Source: Guillardia theta CCMP2712
Taxonomy: Eukaryota > Cryptophyceae > Pyrenomonadales > Geminigeraceae
DNA length: 50,361 nt
Direction of reading: 5' to 3'
Assembly (NCBI RefSeq): GCF_000315625.1
Contig: NW_005434601.1
Location: 75,122 to 125,482, forward strand
The translations under genes and the position numbers were made by a program. Shown here one piece after another: positions 1 to 11,962 of this stretch. Numbering within the stretch: position 1 is the first letter of the stretch; each line of letters begins with the position of its first letter. The notes under the pieces were generated by a model. That model was not told where the DNA came from. It made no database searches and saw only the letters and a program-made list of their open reading frames with translations.

Positions 1-920
1 TGACAACTTGGGGTCCTCCCCCACCTTCCACCGCCTCCCTCCACGTACCCGTTGCTCACCCACCGCCCCACCGATAGCGTCTTGCCGTCCACGGCGTCCG
101 TCGCCTCCGCCACGATCCTTCCAGAGGAGGAGGAGGAGGAGGGAGGAAGGTTCTTGTCCCGGATGAGAGTGACCTCGGCGTTGGAGAAGAAGGCGTGAAC
201 GAATCTCGGCACCTTGGCTGACTTGTAGTCAAACCTGTACCGCAGCTCCTGCCCCTCGAACACGATCTCGATCGACTCCTTGTGACCCTGGAGGCTCCTG
301 GACGCGTACAGGACCCTCTCCTGACCGTTAATGTTCAGCTTGTACTCGTCGGTCTCGTCAGGCGTGTCAAATTTCTCAACAGGAAAGATCTCGTCCGCGT
401 CAGCTCGGCCCTTGCTGGGCACGAAAAATCCGAACCTGGCGATCCACCGACCGTCGACGGGGAGCTCCATCACCTGCGGTATGTGAGGTAGGAAGGGGGA
501 GGGAGGGAGAAGACGAGGAAGAGCAGGAGGAGCAGGACGAGGGCGGGAACGGAAACGAAGGAGGAGGAAGTAGAGGATACGAGGAAGAGCAACACGACCA
601 GAGGAGGAATCAGAAGAACAAGAGATAGAGTGGAGACTAGGACCAGGGAGGGAGAGGAGGAGGAGGAGGAGAAGAAGAAGGAGGAGAAGGAGGAGCAGGA
701 GAAGGAGGAGAAGGAGGAGGAGGAGGCGGCGGCTGGTTTCGTACCCCTTCAATGAAGCCATTCGTGGTGTCATCCAATCTAGCGATGGACTGGAAGACTG
801 GGTCCGGCTTCACCCCCTGCGTCCTCTTCCTGTTCGCCCACCAGCTGCACATCATGGGAGGAGGCGTCTCTGCTAGCTGGACGACTGGTGGAGGCTTCGG
901 GCACAGGACTTTTCCAGCAG
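1..920 (-). other. Non-cysteine-rich C-terminal exons of the giant gene
   Basis: An exon at about 920-740, with a GTAC donor near 740, changes the character of the protein: it has tryptophans, a WWANRKRT stretch and few cysteines. The next exon has an acceptor at 474/475 and starts at 473. It reads through to at least position 60 and contains GRWIARFGFFVPSK and a run of serines coded by TCC repeats. The alternating hydrophobic and charged residues suggest a beta-rich domain, but I do not recognise the family. A GTGAGC near position 50 could be the next donor. The 490-735 interval is intron made almost entirely of purines on the plus strand. Confidence 0.5.
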
Positions 921-2441
921 TTCCTCCTGCGGCTCGATGATGAGAGGGGAGATGGAAGAGGAGGAAGCGAAGGAGGGAAAGGGGATAGAGGAGGAGGAGG
1001 AGGAGGAGGAGGAGGAGGAGGAGATGTACTTACCAGCACAGCAGAATGCTCCAAGCTGGGGATCAACTGGACATTCGGTCTGTCGGATATTCAGCACAAG
1101 TCCGAGGATGTGAGAGACTGAGCATCAGGGCAGCAGAGGAGAAGAAGAGGATGAGGAAAGGAGGAGCAGAAGAGAAAGAGAAGAGAAAGAGAGGAGGAGG
1201 AGAGGAGGGGGGAAGCAGCAGGAAGATAGAGGGTAAGGGACGAAGAGGAGCAGTCGAGGGTGTCGCACCCCGTCCGGAGAGGGCGATCCCTCCGCACAGT
1301 AACGGCCAGCAGGAACAGCTGTGCATGGCTGCTTGTCGTTCGCTCCGCCTATCAGTTGTCAGGTCGAGAACGGTTGTCAGGTCGAGAATAAGAGAGGGGG
1401 GAGAAGGGGAGAGCAGGGAGGGGGGGGGGGAGGGAGGGAGGGAAGGGGGGGGGAGGGACAGATGGCAAGAGGGGGCGGAGGAGGAAGGGGAGGAGAGGAG
1501 GGAAAGAAAGTAGCAAGGAGGAGGAAGGGAGGCAAAGGGCATACCGAGGCAGAAGAATCCTTCGGGGCAGGGCTTCGAGTCAGCCTGGGTCGGAGTTCCC
1601 AGCGGGCAATATTGACCTGAGAGGCTGATGAGACCAGCTCCACCCCAGCTGCAGCCTCCTCACCCGGCGCCACATCGCAGGGGACGGGGACGGCCTGGCC
1701 CCCAGCACACCAGTGACCTGCTGGGCACTGATCGCCAGCCGTAGAGGCGCTGCCAGCCTTGCAGTAGGACCCGGGGTGGACGAAGAAGATGTCGCAAGGC
1801 ACCTGCGAGTCAGATCAGCCCAGCTCGATCCCAGCTGACTCCGAGCTGCGGTCAACCTTATTCTCGTGTCCTCCTGGGCAATGGAAGCCAGCTGGACATT
1901 CTACCCCTGCGCCGTTGGTGCTGCCTTCAGGGCAGAAGTTTCCTGCAAAGAACGTGAGGATGGGGAGGGAAGGAGCGACGGGAGAGGAAGAGAGGAAAGA
2001 AGGCAAGCAGAGAGACGAGAACGGGAGGTGCGTTGGGGAAGGGGGTAACGAGAGCATCGGGGGAGGAGAGGGAGGGATAGAGGGAGAAAGGAGGTCACGT
2101 CAACCTGGTTGAGCTGTGCAGGCTTTGGGAAGACTCTGTCCTCCCTCGCAGTAGTAGCCAACGGGGCATCGCTTGCCCGCCTCGTCAGTGCTTCCTTCAG
2201 GGCAGAACTTTCCAGTAGGAGCGTTGCATGGCTGTTTGTCACGCGACCCCCCGAGGCAGTAAAACCCTGAAGCCGAGGTCAGCATGCCATGAAACATGTC
2301 ATGATCGCCAAACCAGCCGGGCAAGGTTGACCAGCCTCCTCGAAGGACTTGGGAGGACAGTATCTTCCGCTTTCTGTAAAAGCTGTAGTCAAGCAGTTGT
2401 GTAGCTATCATCATCACCATCATCATCATCGTCATCATCAT

Positions 2442-2488
<47 letters not shown>

Positions 2489-5400
2489 GAAGCAGAAGCA
2501 GAAGCAGAAGCAGAAGCATATTACCAGCAGTGCAAGCGACGGCCAAGCGATCGTTGCCATGACAGTAATGTCCTACAGATTTGTCAATTCCTCTCGAGCT
2601 TCCAGCCAGGAGGGACAAGGAAAGAAGCCCAACAGACCTGCTGGGCACTCGGAGCCGTCGGAGCTGGACGAGCCCTTCTTGCAGTAGAACCCGGGCTCTG
2701 CTGACCGTCAGCTGGTCAACTTAGAGGGTAACTGGTCACACCAGCTCGGCATGGCTGAGGAGGAGTTGCGCCTCCCATGCAGTAGTAGCCCTGCCGTCCA
2801 CGATCAGCCTACCAAGCTCAGCCCGAGCGGATCGCTACTCACGCCATCGCATGCGACACCATCGCCAGAAGAAGTGCCTGAGGAGAGTCAGGGGCCCAGC
2901 ACAAGGCTGACCATTCTGACCTTCAGGGCAGTAGAACCCTGGAGCCGCTTGACAAGGCTGCTTCCCAGCTGCTCCTCCTTGACACCAGGAGCCAGCTGGG
3001 CATTTGACACCCGAAGGAGCTCCTGCAGTCGCTCTCAGCAACGCCCTTGAGCATGAGAGAACTTTACCTGTTCCCACCGGACAGTACATGCCGGGACTAG
3101 CCTGTACCTCGCCGTCAGCGACTGCGTTCCTTCCCCCCAGCAAGAATGGAGGAGGTAGGAGGGAGGAGGGAGGAGGGAGGAGGGAGGAGTCGCCTCCACC
3201 TGACACGGAGACGGCAAGGACGATCCTCCATCGCAGAAGTTGCCTGCACGTCAATCATCAGCGAACGACAGTCGCAACGGCTCTGGTCATGTACCCGCTG
3301 GACAAGGATCCACCGTCGTGTGTCCCTTGAGTGCGAGAGTTCAGCTCAGGCCCAGCACGAGGGTCAAACGCAGAGCTCACCTCAGGGCAGTAGCTACCCA
3401 CAGGCGCCTGGCAGTTGGTCATCCCAGCAGAGCCTGAGCAGAGCTGAGAAGCGGATGAGGAGGCAGAAACTGAGGTTAACCTCCCGGACAAACATGTCCA
3501 GCTGGGCAGGTGATGCCGAGGGGGGAGGAGGAGCCAGCGTCACAGAAGTGGCCAGGGGCACAAGTGCACGGCTGCTTGTCTGTTCGAAATCTCAGTCAGT
3601 TGTTTCCTCCTCTTCCTCCTCCACCATCACGACCTGCGTTGCCTCCTGTACAGAAGAAGCCCACAGGGCACTGGATGCCTTGTGCAGAGGGGCTGCCAGC
3701 TGGACAGTACTTCCCAGCTGGGGCCTGCAGGGGAATTTGTTAGAGCAACGAAACGGAGGGGTAGGAGCTGAGAACAGACCTGGCAGGCTTGTTTGTCTTG
3801 ACTACCACCAGGGCTGCCGCGAGATCAGCTGGACTATCTAAGGGAGTTCGATAGGAAATCACCAGAAGAACCCAGCTGGGCAGGATGAGCCTGCCGGGTC
3901 TGTGCTGCCCTCGGGGCAGTACGAGCCGACTTCGGCGGAACAAGGCTTGGCGTTCGCCATGCCGCCGGCACACCTAGAGGAGGAGGTCAGGGCTCCGTCC
4001 TGCCGCGGCAGCAGCAATGTCACCAAGAGCCGACCGGGCAGACGGCTCCTGCTGGGTCTGTCGACCCCTCTGCGATGGATGCAGTCAGCGCAGAGGCATG
4101 TGGAGTGCAACGAGGGACTACCAGGGCAGAACCTGCCGCGTTCAGCAGTGCAAGGGACTTTGTCGGAGCTTCCTCCTGCCACGACGGCTGAGAAGCCGCC
4201 AACAAGTTTCGAGACCTCGCACCTGGGCAGTAGTAGCCGATCTTACATTTGAACCCTTCTGTTGTTGGGGAGCCAGGACCGCAATAGAAGCTGCTCAAGC
4301 ATCGTCAGACTCCTTCGCTCTCCCTCCCTCCCTCCGCATCACCCTGCTGCTGCGCTGCAGGCTACTGCCCCGGCTGAACCTCCAGCACAGAAGCTGCCGA
4401 CTGGACACTTGACTCCGTTGGTGCTTGTGGAGCCCCTGGAGTGAGACGAGCACGACAAGGCAGGCAGGGAGGCAGAGGACGGTGGTGGGCAGCAAGGAGG
4501 GCAGAGGAGAGAAGGAGAGGAGAGAAAAGGAAGAGAGGAGAAGTGGAGGGGAGAGTCAGCTAGTTATAACATGACAGCACTGCTTCGCTCACTTGGGGCA
4601 GTAGAACCCTGGCTCGCAAGTGCACGCAACCTTGTCCGGCATCTGATCCAGCGAGTAGAAGCCCAGGGGAACCTCGTGCCCAACCGCATCCGACGAGCCG
4701 TCGGGGCAGTAGTACCCAGCCGGGGAGTTGGAGCACTTCTGCTTATCGGCCTGTCCCCCAGCACTGCAGCCGTGCAGTCGTAAGAAGGCGCAAACTTCCA
4801 ACAGCTCACGAAGCCCACCAGAAGAAGCCCTCAGGGCAAGGGACGCCGTTGGCTCCAGCAGCGCTGCCAGCTGGGCAGTAGGACCCTGCCGGGGCTGTGC
4901 ATGCAGTCGGGCTGGCCGAGGCGCCAGGGCACCTGAGGGTAGAGGGTGAGTGACGAGGCAGGAAGTTCAGCGGAGTCACCAGGAGCCCACTGAGCAGCTC
5001 TGCCCGTTGGCACTGGACGAGCCAGCTGGGAAGGGGTCAGAAGAGGAGTCTTGATGACTCGAGAGCTCGTACTTGCACAGAAAGTTCCTGCTGGGCCCGT
5101 GCAGGGCATCTTGTCTGCCGTGCCACCAGTACAGAAGTATCCAGCCGGGCCTGCCGCTCAACTCAGCAAAGCGAGTCGGAGGCTGCGAGCTTTCAGGTAC
5201 ATGTGGTCCCGTGCTCCTGCGAGCTCCCTGGCGGACAGAATGATCCAGCTGCAGCCTTGCAGTCGGCCTTGTCGGCGTCGCCCCCTTTAGACGTGTCAGG
5301 GAGCAGGAGGAGGAGGAAGGGGAGGGGGGGGAGGAGAAAGGAGGTGGTAACTAAAGCTGGTGATGGAGGACGACAAAAGAATAAAGTGCATGACACAAAG

Positions 5401-7182
5401 TCAAGGAAGAAGGGAACAAGACCATGAAGAGGAGGGGATGGGGGCGGAGGGGACGAGCAAGAGGAGGGGAGAACAACGGTGAGGTACCTGCACACCATTG
5501 TCCTACAGGACAGATAATCCCTGACTCCTGCACGCCAGCAACGTGAGAAGAGCGAGTGGCAAAGAGGAGAAAGTGGATACCGAAGAAGATCCCTCTTCGC
5601 AGTAGTATCCAGGTCGAGCCGAGCAGGACTGGGGAACGAACTGGAAGCCCAGGCCTGCCAGCCCGTCACCTCCACCTCCTTCCTTGACTTCGCGCAGACG
5701 TACAGTAGTGTCCAGGAGGGCATGGCGAGGTTGCGTCCGGCGCCGCTGCTCCCTGCGGGCAGAACATTCCTGCTCGTCCCCGTCAGCCCTGCACCGTCGG
5801 CCTCCCCCACCAGCTCACCCGCAGCTGCTTCGCAGTCCTCCTTGTTTGCGGCTTTCACAGCAGCTCTCAGTCGTCAATCACAGCACCGACACCTCAAGCT
5901 CACATCCTCCGGCGCAGTAGCTCCCAGCTGGGCAGAGGATCCCGTCTGGGCTGCTGCTCCCCTGCTCGAGCACGGTCACAGGCGGGAGTGGCAAGGGAAG
6001 GGCTCCTTGCCTCTGAGCAGTACTTCCCAGGTGCCGCCGTGCATTCCTTCTTATCTCCTCCCTGACCAACGGAACTTCAACTTCGCGCCTTCCTCGCTGC
6101 CGTCAGGTTCCCATCACCTGACAGTAGAACCCTGCTGGGCAGGTCCTTCCCAACGGTCGGTAGGCTCCAGTTGGGCAGTACCTGAGGAAAAAGCTGAGAA
6201 CTCGAGCTGGCGGCCAACTGCAAGCCGCAAACCTCCCAGGCTCCGAGTTGCATTCCTGCGGCAGCGTCGAGCCACCAGTGCAGTAGAAGCGCTCAGGGCA
6301 CTTGGTCCCGTTCATGTTGTCCGAACCCTCCGGGCAGTAGAGTCCGGGGGGAGACATGCAGGGAAGCTTGTCCTGCAGTGCTGCCGTTAGTGCTGCCGGC
6401 CCCTCACCTCCTCCTCCTCCCCCCCCTTCCCCCCTGCAAAGTTACAGCACCTCCGAGTCTCCAAGGCACCTGCAAGAAACAAGCTCAGATGAGGAGGATG
6501 CACGAACTTCGAAATTCACCAGAAGCCGGGTGGGCACTTTCTGCCTGTAGCAACCTCGGAGCCCTCTGAGAGAACTTGGGTATAAGAAGGGAAGGAGAAA
6601 AGTGTGGAAGAGCGAGAGAAGCCACAAATAGAAATGCACGAAAACCAGAAAGGCAGGGAGAGGGTGAGAAGGAGGGGAGGAGGAAGGGAGGAGGGAGAGG
6701 GAGGAGGAAGGAGGTGGGGAGGAGAGGGCGGCCGGAGAGAGCTGGAGAGGAAAGGAGGAAGGAGAGGAAGGAGAGGAAGAGAAACAGGGACACGGTACAT
6801 CCTTCCAATAAGAGGAGCGTTGCAATAAAACTAACCAGGGCAGTAAAACCCGGGTTGGCACGAGCACAACTCTTTGTCTGCGTTCCCTCCTGCAGCAACA
6901 GAACTCAGACTGAAGGAGCAGAGCGCGAGGTTCGAACCGCTGCAGAAGTATCCCTTGGGACACTTTGTGCCCTTGCTGTCCGAGCTCCCTTCCGCACAAA
7001 AGAACCCTAGCACGAGGTCAACCGAGGTGCTGGCAGCGCATGGTCCTCCTACCTGCGTCGGCTGCACAATCCTTCTTGTCTTCCGTTCCGCCAGGGCAGT
7101 AGAACGTCGCAGGGCAGGAGACACCAAAGGCGTCCCCAGTGCCTGGCGAGAGCAGATGAGTAAGGAAAGTGAGGACGGGGAG

Positions 7183-7229
<47 letters not shown>

Positions 7230-10200
7230 AGGGGAGGAAGGACAAGGACGAGGACGAGGAGCATGGAGAGGGACAAGTAGGACGCGGAGGACGAGGAGGA
7301 CGAGGGGGGCCGACCAACCTTCAGGGCAGTATGACCCAGGAAGCGCCTTGCAATCAGCAGCCTGTAGAGATCCAAGTAAATTCACAACCTCTCGCCCAGC
7401 TGCGTGACCTCTGCTGCTCCACCAGAGCAGTACTTGCCCACAGGGCAAGCATGCGTCTCGGCGCTTCCTTCAGGGCAGAACTCTCCAGGAGGAGCGTCTG
7501 CGATAGACTTCAGCGCGAGCATGACCGAAGTTCGAGCGCTCACCGCATGCCGTCAGGCCGTGCGAACCTCCCAAGCAAGTGGAGCCCTGGGCGTGCAAGT
7601 CACATCGAGTCTCTCGGTCCCTTTCCTTCCTCCCCTCACCGACGGGCAGGGAACTCCCTTGATGCTGCTCGAGCCCGGGGGGCACCAGTGCCCCGGGTCT
7701 GCTTGACAAGGCTTGGCTTCCTCCTTCTGCTCGCTCGGTCGTCACAAGAAGTCCAAGACATGCTCATCCTCTCTCACCCCGCCAACGCAGTAGTAGCCCA
7801 CGATGCACTCTACCCCGTTCGCGTCGCTGCTCCCGCTCGGACAGTACCGCCCAGCCGGGGCCGTGCAGACCTTGGCGTTCTCGGAGCCTCCCGAGCAGTA
7901 GAAACCAGCTTCACATTTCTTGCCCGCCAGAGGTTCTGCTCCGGTTGACGCGTTCCATCCTGCGGGGCAGTAGAACCCTGGGGAATCCCCTTCAGGACAG
8001 CGACAACAAAAGAAGGGAAGTGGAGCAGGTAAGAGAGATGAAAGAGGAGAGTGTTGGAAGGAGCAGGAGAGAGCAGGAGAGGAAGAGAGAGGAGAGGAAA
8101 GATAGGAGAGGAGAGCAATAGCTGACTCCCATGACCCTCACCAGGAGATGAAGTGCAAGGCTTCATGTTGGCATCAAGACCTTCACAGAAATGTCTACGT
8201 CGACCAGTCAGAGCAGGAACGATGCCGTCGTCACATCCTCACCCGACAGGACACTTCACACCCTCGGGCAGCGAGCTGCCGATAGGGCAGTAGTATCCTT
8301 CCTCGCAGACACAGGGAGTCTTGTCGCTGCTTCCTCCTTCGCACCAGAAGCCCACGGGACATTTCACACCTGAAGAGGAGGAAGATCCTGGCGGGCAGTA
8401 CGACCCAGGCTCTGTTCCGCAGATCATGGGCACTGCTGTTGCTCCTGCACAGTAAGATCCTGGGAACAAGAGTGAGCAGCTACTGGGAGGCACAGGACAG
8501 GGCACATACCAACGGGGCAGAGGGTCCCTTGACCAGAGGCTGTCCCTCTGGCACAGAAGTATCCTGTAGATGTTCTCAGCGGGTTAAGTGCAAGTCATCA
8601 TGATACACTGACCAGGACTGACTGTGCAAGGCGCCTTGTCTGCTGTGCCTCCTGGACAAGTGAAGCCAGGAGGACACTGGGCGCCATTGGGCGAAACCGA
8701 GCCCTCAGGGCAGTAGTACCCAGGAGCCGCTGCCAACGAAGAAGTCAAACGAAGAAAGCAGAAGGAGGGGCACAATCGACTAGATAGACCATCAGAGGAA
8801 AGAGGAGGAAACAGATCAAATGATGAAGACATTAGCTTGCAGATGACATGAGTTTGTTTAGAACATGAACGACGAGAGGAGGAGACAAATAAAGAACAGA
8901 AGCAGAGCAGGAGGCTGTCAGATACCAGCGCAAGAATCGGGCAATGCTGTGCCTCCAATGCAGAATTTGCCTGGAAACAGGTTCAGGTACACTAGACTCG
9001 GAGGAGTGCTGGAAAACCTTGGGGGCAATGCACACCCAGTGAGGACTGAGAGCCTTCGGGGCAGTAGCTCCCTGGACCAGCGACGCAGGGGAGCTTGTCA
9101 CTCGATCCTCCCTTGCAAGCAGAGCCCGCCGGGCAAACTTCGCCCGCTGCCGCCTTGGACTTGGGAGGACACCATGAGCCAGGAGCTGCGGTGCACTCTT
9201 GCGCCAAACTCGTCTGCAACAATAGAATCAACCCGGACCAGTTTGACTTGCTCAAAGCTCACCCCGCCGATGCAGAAATGTCCAACAGGGCATTCTCGGC
9301 CCGCAGCCGTTGAGCTTCCTGATGAGCAGAAGAAACCTGGCTCCGCTTGGCATGGCTGAGGCCCTGTGGTACCTCCGGTGCAGAAGTTTCCGCCATCACA
9401 AATCTTCCCAGCAAGAGGGTCAGAGTTGCGTTCCGGAGCCCATCCTTCCGGACAGAAGAAGCCTGATACCTTGTCAGGCAACACGCTGGACAAGCCAAGA
9501 CATCATCACCTGGCAATGCCGTACAGTCTACCTTGATGGCACTCCCACCAGCACAGAAATGCCTGCAAATGCCATTCAGTTCATGACAACATTCGCATCG
9601 AAGGCTGGGAGCGCACCCGATTGGACAGATTTCGCCAGAAGGCTCAAAGCTTTTCTTCGGGCAAAAGTATCCAGGAGAAGCTGTGCATGGCTGCTTAGCT
9701 TTCGAGCCCCCCAAACAGTAGAATCCTTCGGGACATTCCACCCCCTGGGTAGGGGAGGAAACTTGACCCGGCGGACAGGAGTAGCCCTTCTCCACAGCGC
9801 ATTCCACCTTGTCGCTTTGCAGACCAGCACAAGCGTGGCCAACGGGGCAAGAGACACCAGTGGCAGTCGAGGTTCCCTGGGGACAGTACGAACCTGGTGA
9901 AGCTTGGCATGGGGCCTTAGTTCCGCCTCGACCGCCAACACAGTAGTATCCTTGAGGACACGGAAGAAGGTTATAGAGGGGGTTTTCTGGATCGGATCCT
10001 GCTATCTTCTCACAGTACTCTCCTGGTTTTGCCTTGCAGACCGTCTTGCATTCACCGCCTTCTTTCACGTATCCAGTCACACACAAGCACTGTGCCCTGG
10101 TAGCGCTTCCTTTCACACTCATCTCATGGGCCCCGCATTTCTGAGGGGTGGACTTGGCAGGGCAATAGTAGCCTGCCTCACATTCTATACAATCCAAATC

Positions 10201-10956
10201 TTTCATGTGGGGATTCTGATAATAGCCAGGTTGGCACATACAAGTTCCTTGCCCTTCAAGACCACCTGTGTCTGAGCCAGGTGGACATTCATGCTTCATC
10301 GCAGGCCACTTGTCATTATTGTAAGGGTAATGCAAGCACTTGACAACATCGTCCGACTTGCAACGAATCGGGTCGAATTGCCCGGGGCAGAAGTTGTTCA
10401 CAGGACAGGAGTGGCAATTCCCATTGTTCTCATGCGTTGCATCCACCCCGTACATTCCTTCCGGACACCAGCAATCTTCGATGCTTCTGCTGGCTCGGCG
10501 ACTTGTAAGTGGAGCTGGACAAGTGAGGACCAAGTCTTTCTTCTCGGGACAGTACTTTCCCTCCTCACATGCTGTGCAAGTTGGGCCGGCCTGAGTTTCT
10601 ATCAAGACGAACCCGGGAATGCAAACCGGCACGGAGGGCCAATCATTGAAGTAGCCAGGATAAACAGGTTTAGGGATGTCTGATCCGTTTCTCCTGCAAC
10701 ACATCATCCAGCCTGCCTTGATCTTCGTCTGGTCATCTAAAGGCGCTGCGCTAATGTTGAAAACCCAGTTATCAGGTGAGGATGTGCTTGCTTCGATCAG
10801 ATCCTCCACCCGGTTTTTCCTCTCGCCCTTCATCAGCACAACAACTGCCATGACTGCAAGCAGGAGCATGGCAACGGAGCTTGCATACGAGACGATGGCC
10901 GGACGGCGCGACCTCCTGACAACAGGGGAAGCGGAGTCTAGTGGAATGTATTCCAT
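1..10956 (-). CDS. Giant cysteine-rich repeat membrane protein (partial, 3' end outside window)
   Basis: Probably a cell-surface or extracellular matrix protein; no enzymatic domain is visible. The first exon (about 10956-9617) starts with an ATG, a basic stretch (RRSRR) and a hydrophobic segment at residues 21-42, which suggests a type II signal anchor. From about residue 85 it consists of repeated modules of the form CPxG(F/Y/H)(F/Y)CxGG...C..xPGxYCPxGS, resembling the ephrin-receptor-like/GCC2-GCC3 cysteine-rich family. The modules continue exon after exon to about position 870. Clear early exons are 10956-9617, 9562-9510 and 9462 to about 9263, followed by many more. Most introns are about 45-110 bases, and several are long polypyrimidine stretches in the sense strand. 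The exon below 473 has no cysteine pattern and looks like a different C-terminal domain. The gene runs off the left edge. Existence and strand are firm; exact exon ends in the 1-8000 part are approximate. Confidence 0.85.
490..735. repeat. Polypurine tract in intron
   Basis: Nearly uninterrupted GGA/GAA-type purine sequence on the plus strand, so polypyrimidine in the minus-strand transcript. It fills the intron between the exon ending near 740 and the exon starting at 473. Similar tracts lie at about 950-1025, 1130-1250, 1395-1530, 1960-2095, 4480-4555, 5300-5490, 6577-6830, 7176-7310 and 8020-8120, each between cysteine-rich exons of the same gene. Confidence 0.75.
2408..2520. repeat. Compound trinucleotide/hexanucleotide microsatellite
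   Basis: CAT repeats are followed by CAG repeats and then AGAAGC repeats. The array lies between cysteine-rich exons of the giant minus-strand gene. In translation it gives only homopolymer (His, Gln, Leu) readings, so it is judged intronic. Confidence 0.75.
7176..7310. repeat. GGACGA-type hexanucleotide repeat in intron
   Basis: Repeated GGACGA units degrade into GGA-rich sequence. The array lies between the exon coding GSYCPEG (near 7330) and the exon coding DAFGVSCPATFYCPGG (near 7100) of the giant gene. Translations give only Asp/Glu or Arg/Pro homopolymers. Confidence 0.7.
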
Positions 10957-11962
10957 CTTGAAGGTGGCTGGCGTGACCGAGGAAGGAACAAGAGCACAAG
11001 GGAGATCAGAGCAAGAAGAAGAGTTTGATCGCTTCTCTCGCGGAACTAATCAGATCAAAGTCGTCGCCTCCCCGCTGTTGTCATATCGTTCATCTCGCCA
11101 TCTCGCCCGAAATAGCCATCAAACACATTACCACCCCCACATTCCCCAATGCAACCACCCCTACCCCCTACGGAATTTTCACTTTACACTTCACAGTTTC
11201 AGTACCTTGCCGGATTCGCAATGGGCTGCTCAACGACTCTCACATGATGTCAGTGAGTTGGAGATCAAACAGCTTCCCTCATGCAAGGATGCGGCGCATG
11301 CAGGGCTACGAAGCCCTCACGACCTCTTGACCCGCTGCCGCTGCGGTGGAGCCGTATGCTCGAGGCCGAAGGCAGCAGACAGGCTGACTTGAATGAGAAT
11401 CTCCGACTCGGGATCGTCTCTAGGCTTATGGAAGGCAATCAGCAGCAGCTAATCTGAGATGGAGGACTCGAAAGAAGGTGTTGAAGAGGAGGAGGAGGAG
11501 GAGGAGGAGGAGGAGGAGGAGGAGGAGGAAGAAGAAGTTGCCATGCTGGACTCCGTCATGGGTACCGTACGAGTCACAGGCGGCTTCCTCATACAACTTT
11601 TACTCAAAGTTAAGTTAAAAATAATTACGAGGACAATCAGGCCCCCGAGAGTGGCACCTGAGAGCCGATGACTGCCATACCTGTCACCACCGCAACGACT
11701 CAACCGAAGGTCTTGTAGTGGTTTCCGCTGTTTCTCCAAAGCCGGAACAGTATCGTTGCAGGCCTATCTTAGGCCGGTGTAAGTATAGCGACAACTGCGG
11801 GGCTGCTCTCAGTCTCCCGGGTAGCCCTGGAGGCTGAAACTTGTCTTGTATGACGGCATTGAACTCAAGTTTCGTACACGGAGCCCGAGCCCGCGGTACC
11901 CGGCTGTGGCCACGGGATGGGAGATGGGAGAGAGAATGAGAGATTAATCATTGATCACATAT
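10957..11962. other. Spacer upstream of the giant gene
   Basis: No convincing gene. It should hold the promoter of the minus-strand giant gene, but I see no clear TATA element. A GAG trinucleotide repeat lies at about 11485-11537. Just beyond it is a fragment (11597-11640) of a repeat family also present at 42379-42816. The open frame across 11449-11739 is made of these two repeats. Confidence 0.6.
11597..11640. repeat. Partial copy of the dispersed fold-back repeat
   Basis: This stretch contains ACTCAAAGTTAAGTTAAAA followed by ACGAGGACAAT. It matches the inner end of the arms of the fold-back element at 42379-42816 with few changes. Sequence after 11640 no longer matches. Confidence 0.6.

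Noticed and set aside
5193-5858. 221-codon minus-strand frame read as one exon
   Set aside because: Only its two ends carry cysteine-module coding. The middle is pyrimidine-rich intron, with splice sites that restore the module in other frames.
6920-6940. GGTTCGAACC resembling a tRNA T-arm
   Set aside because: No matching acceptor stem, D-arm or anticodon arm around it. It sits at an exon/intron boundary of the giant gene.
11449-11739. 96-codon minus-strand frame with a hydrophobic stretch and poly-Ser
   Set aside because: It consists of a dispersed repeat fragment plus a GAG trinucleotide repeat, with no independent coding evidence.
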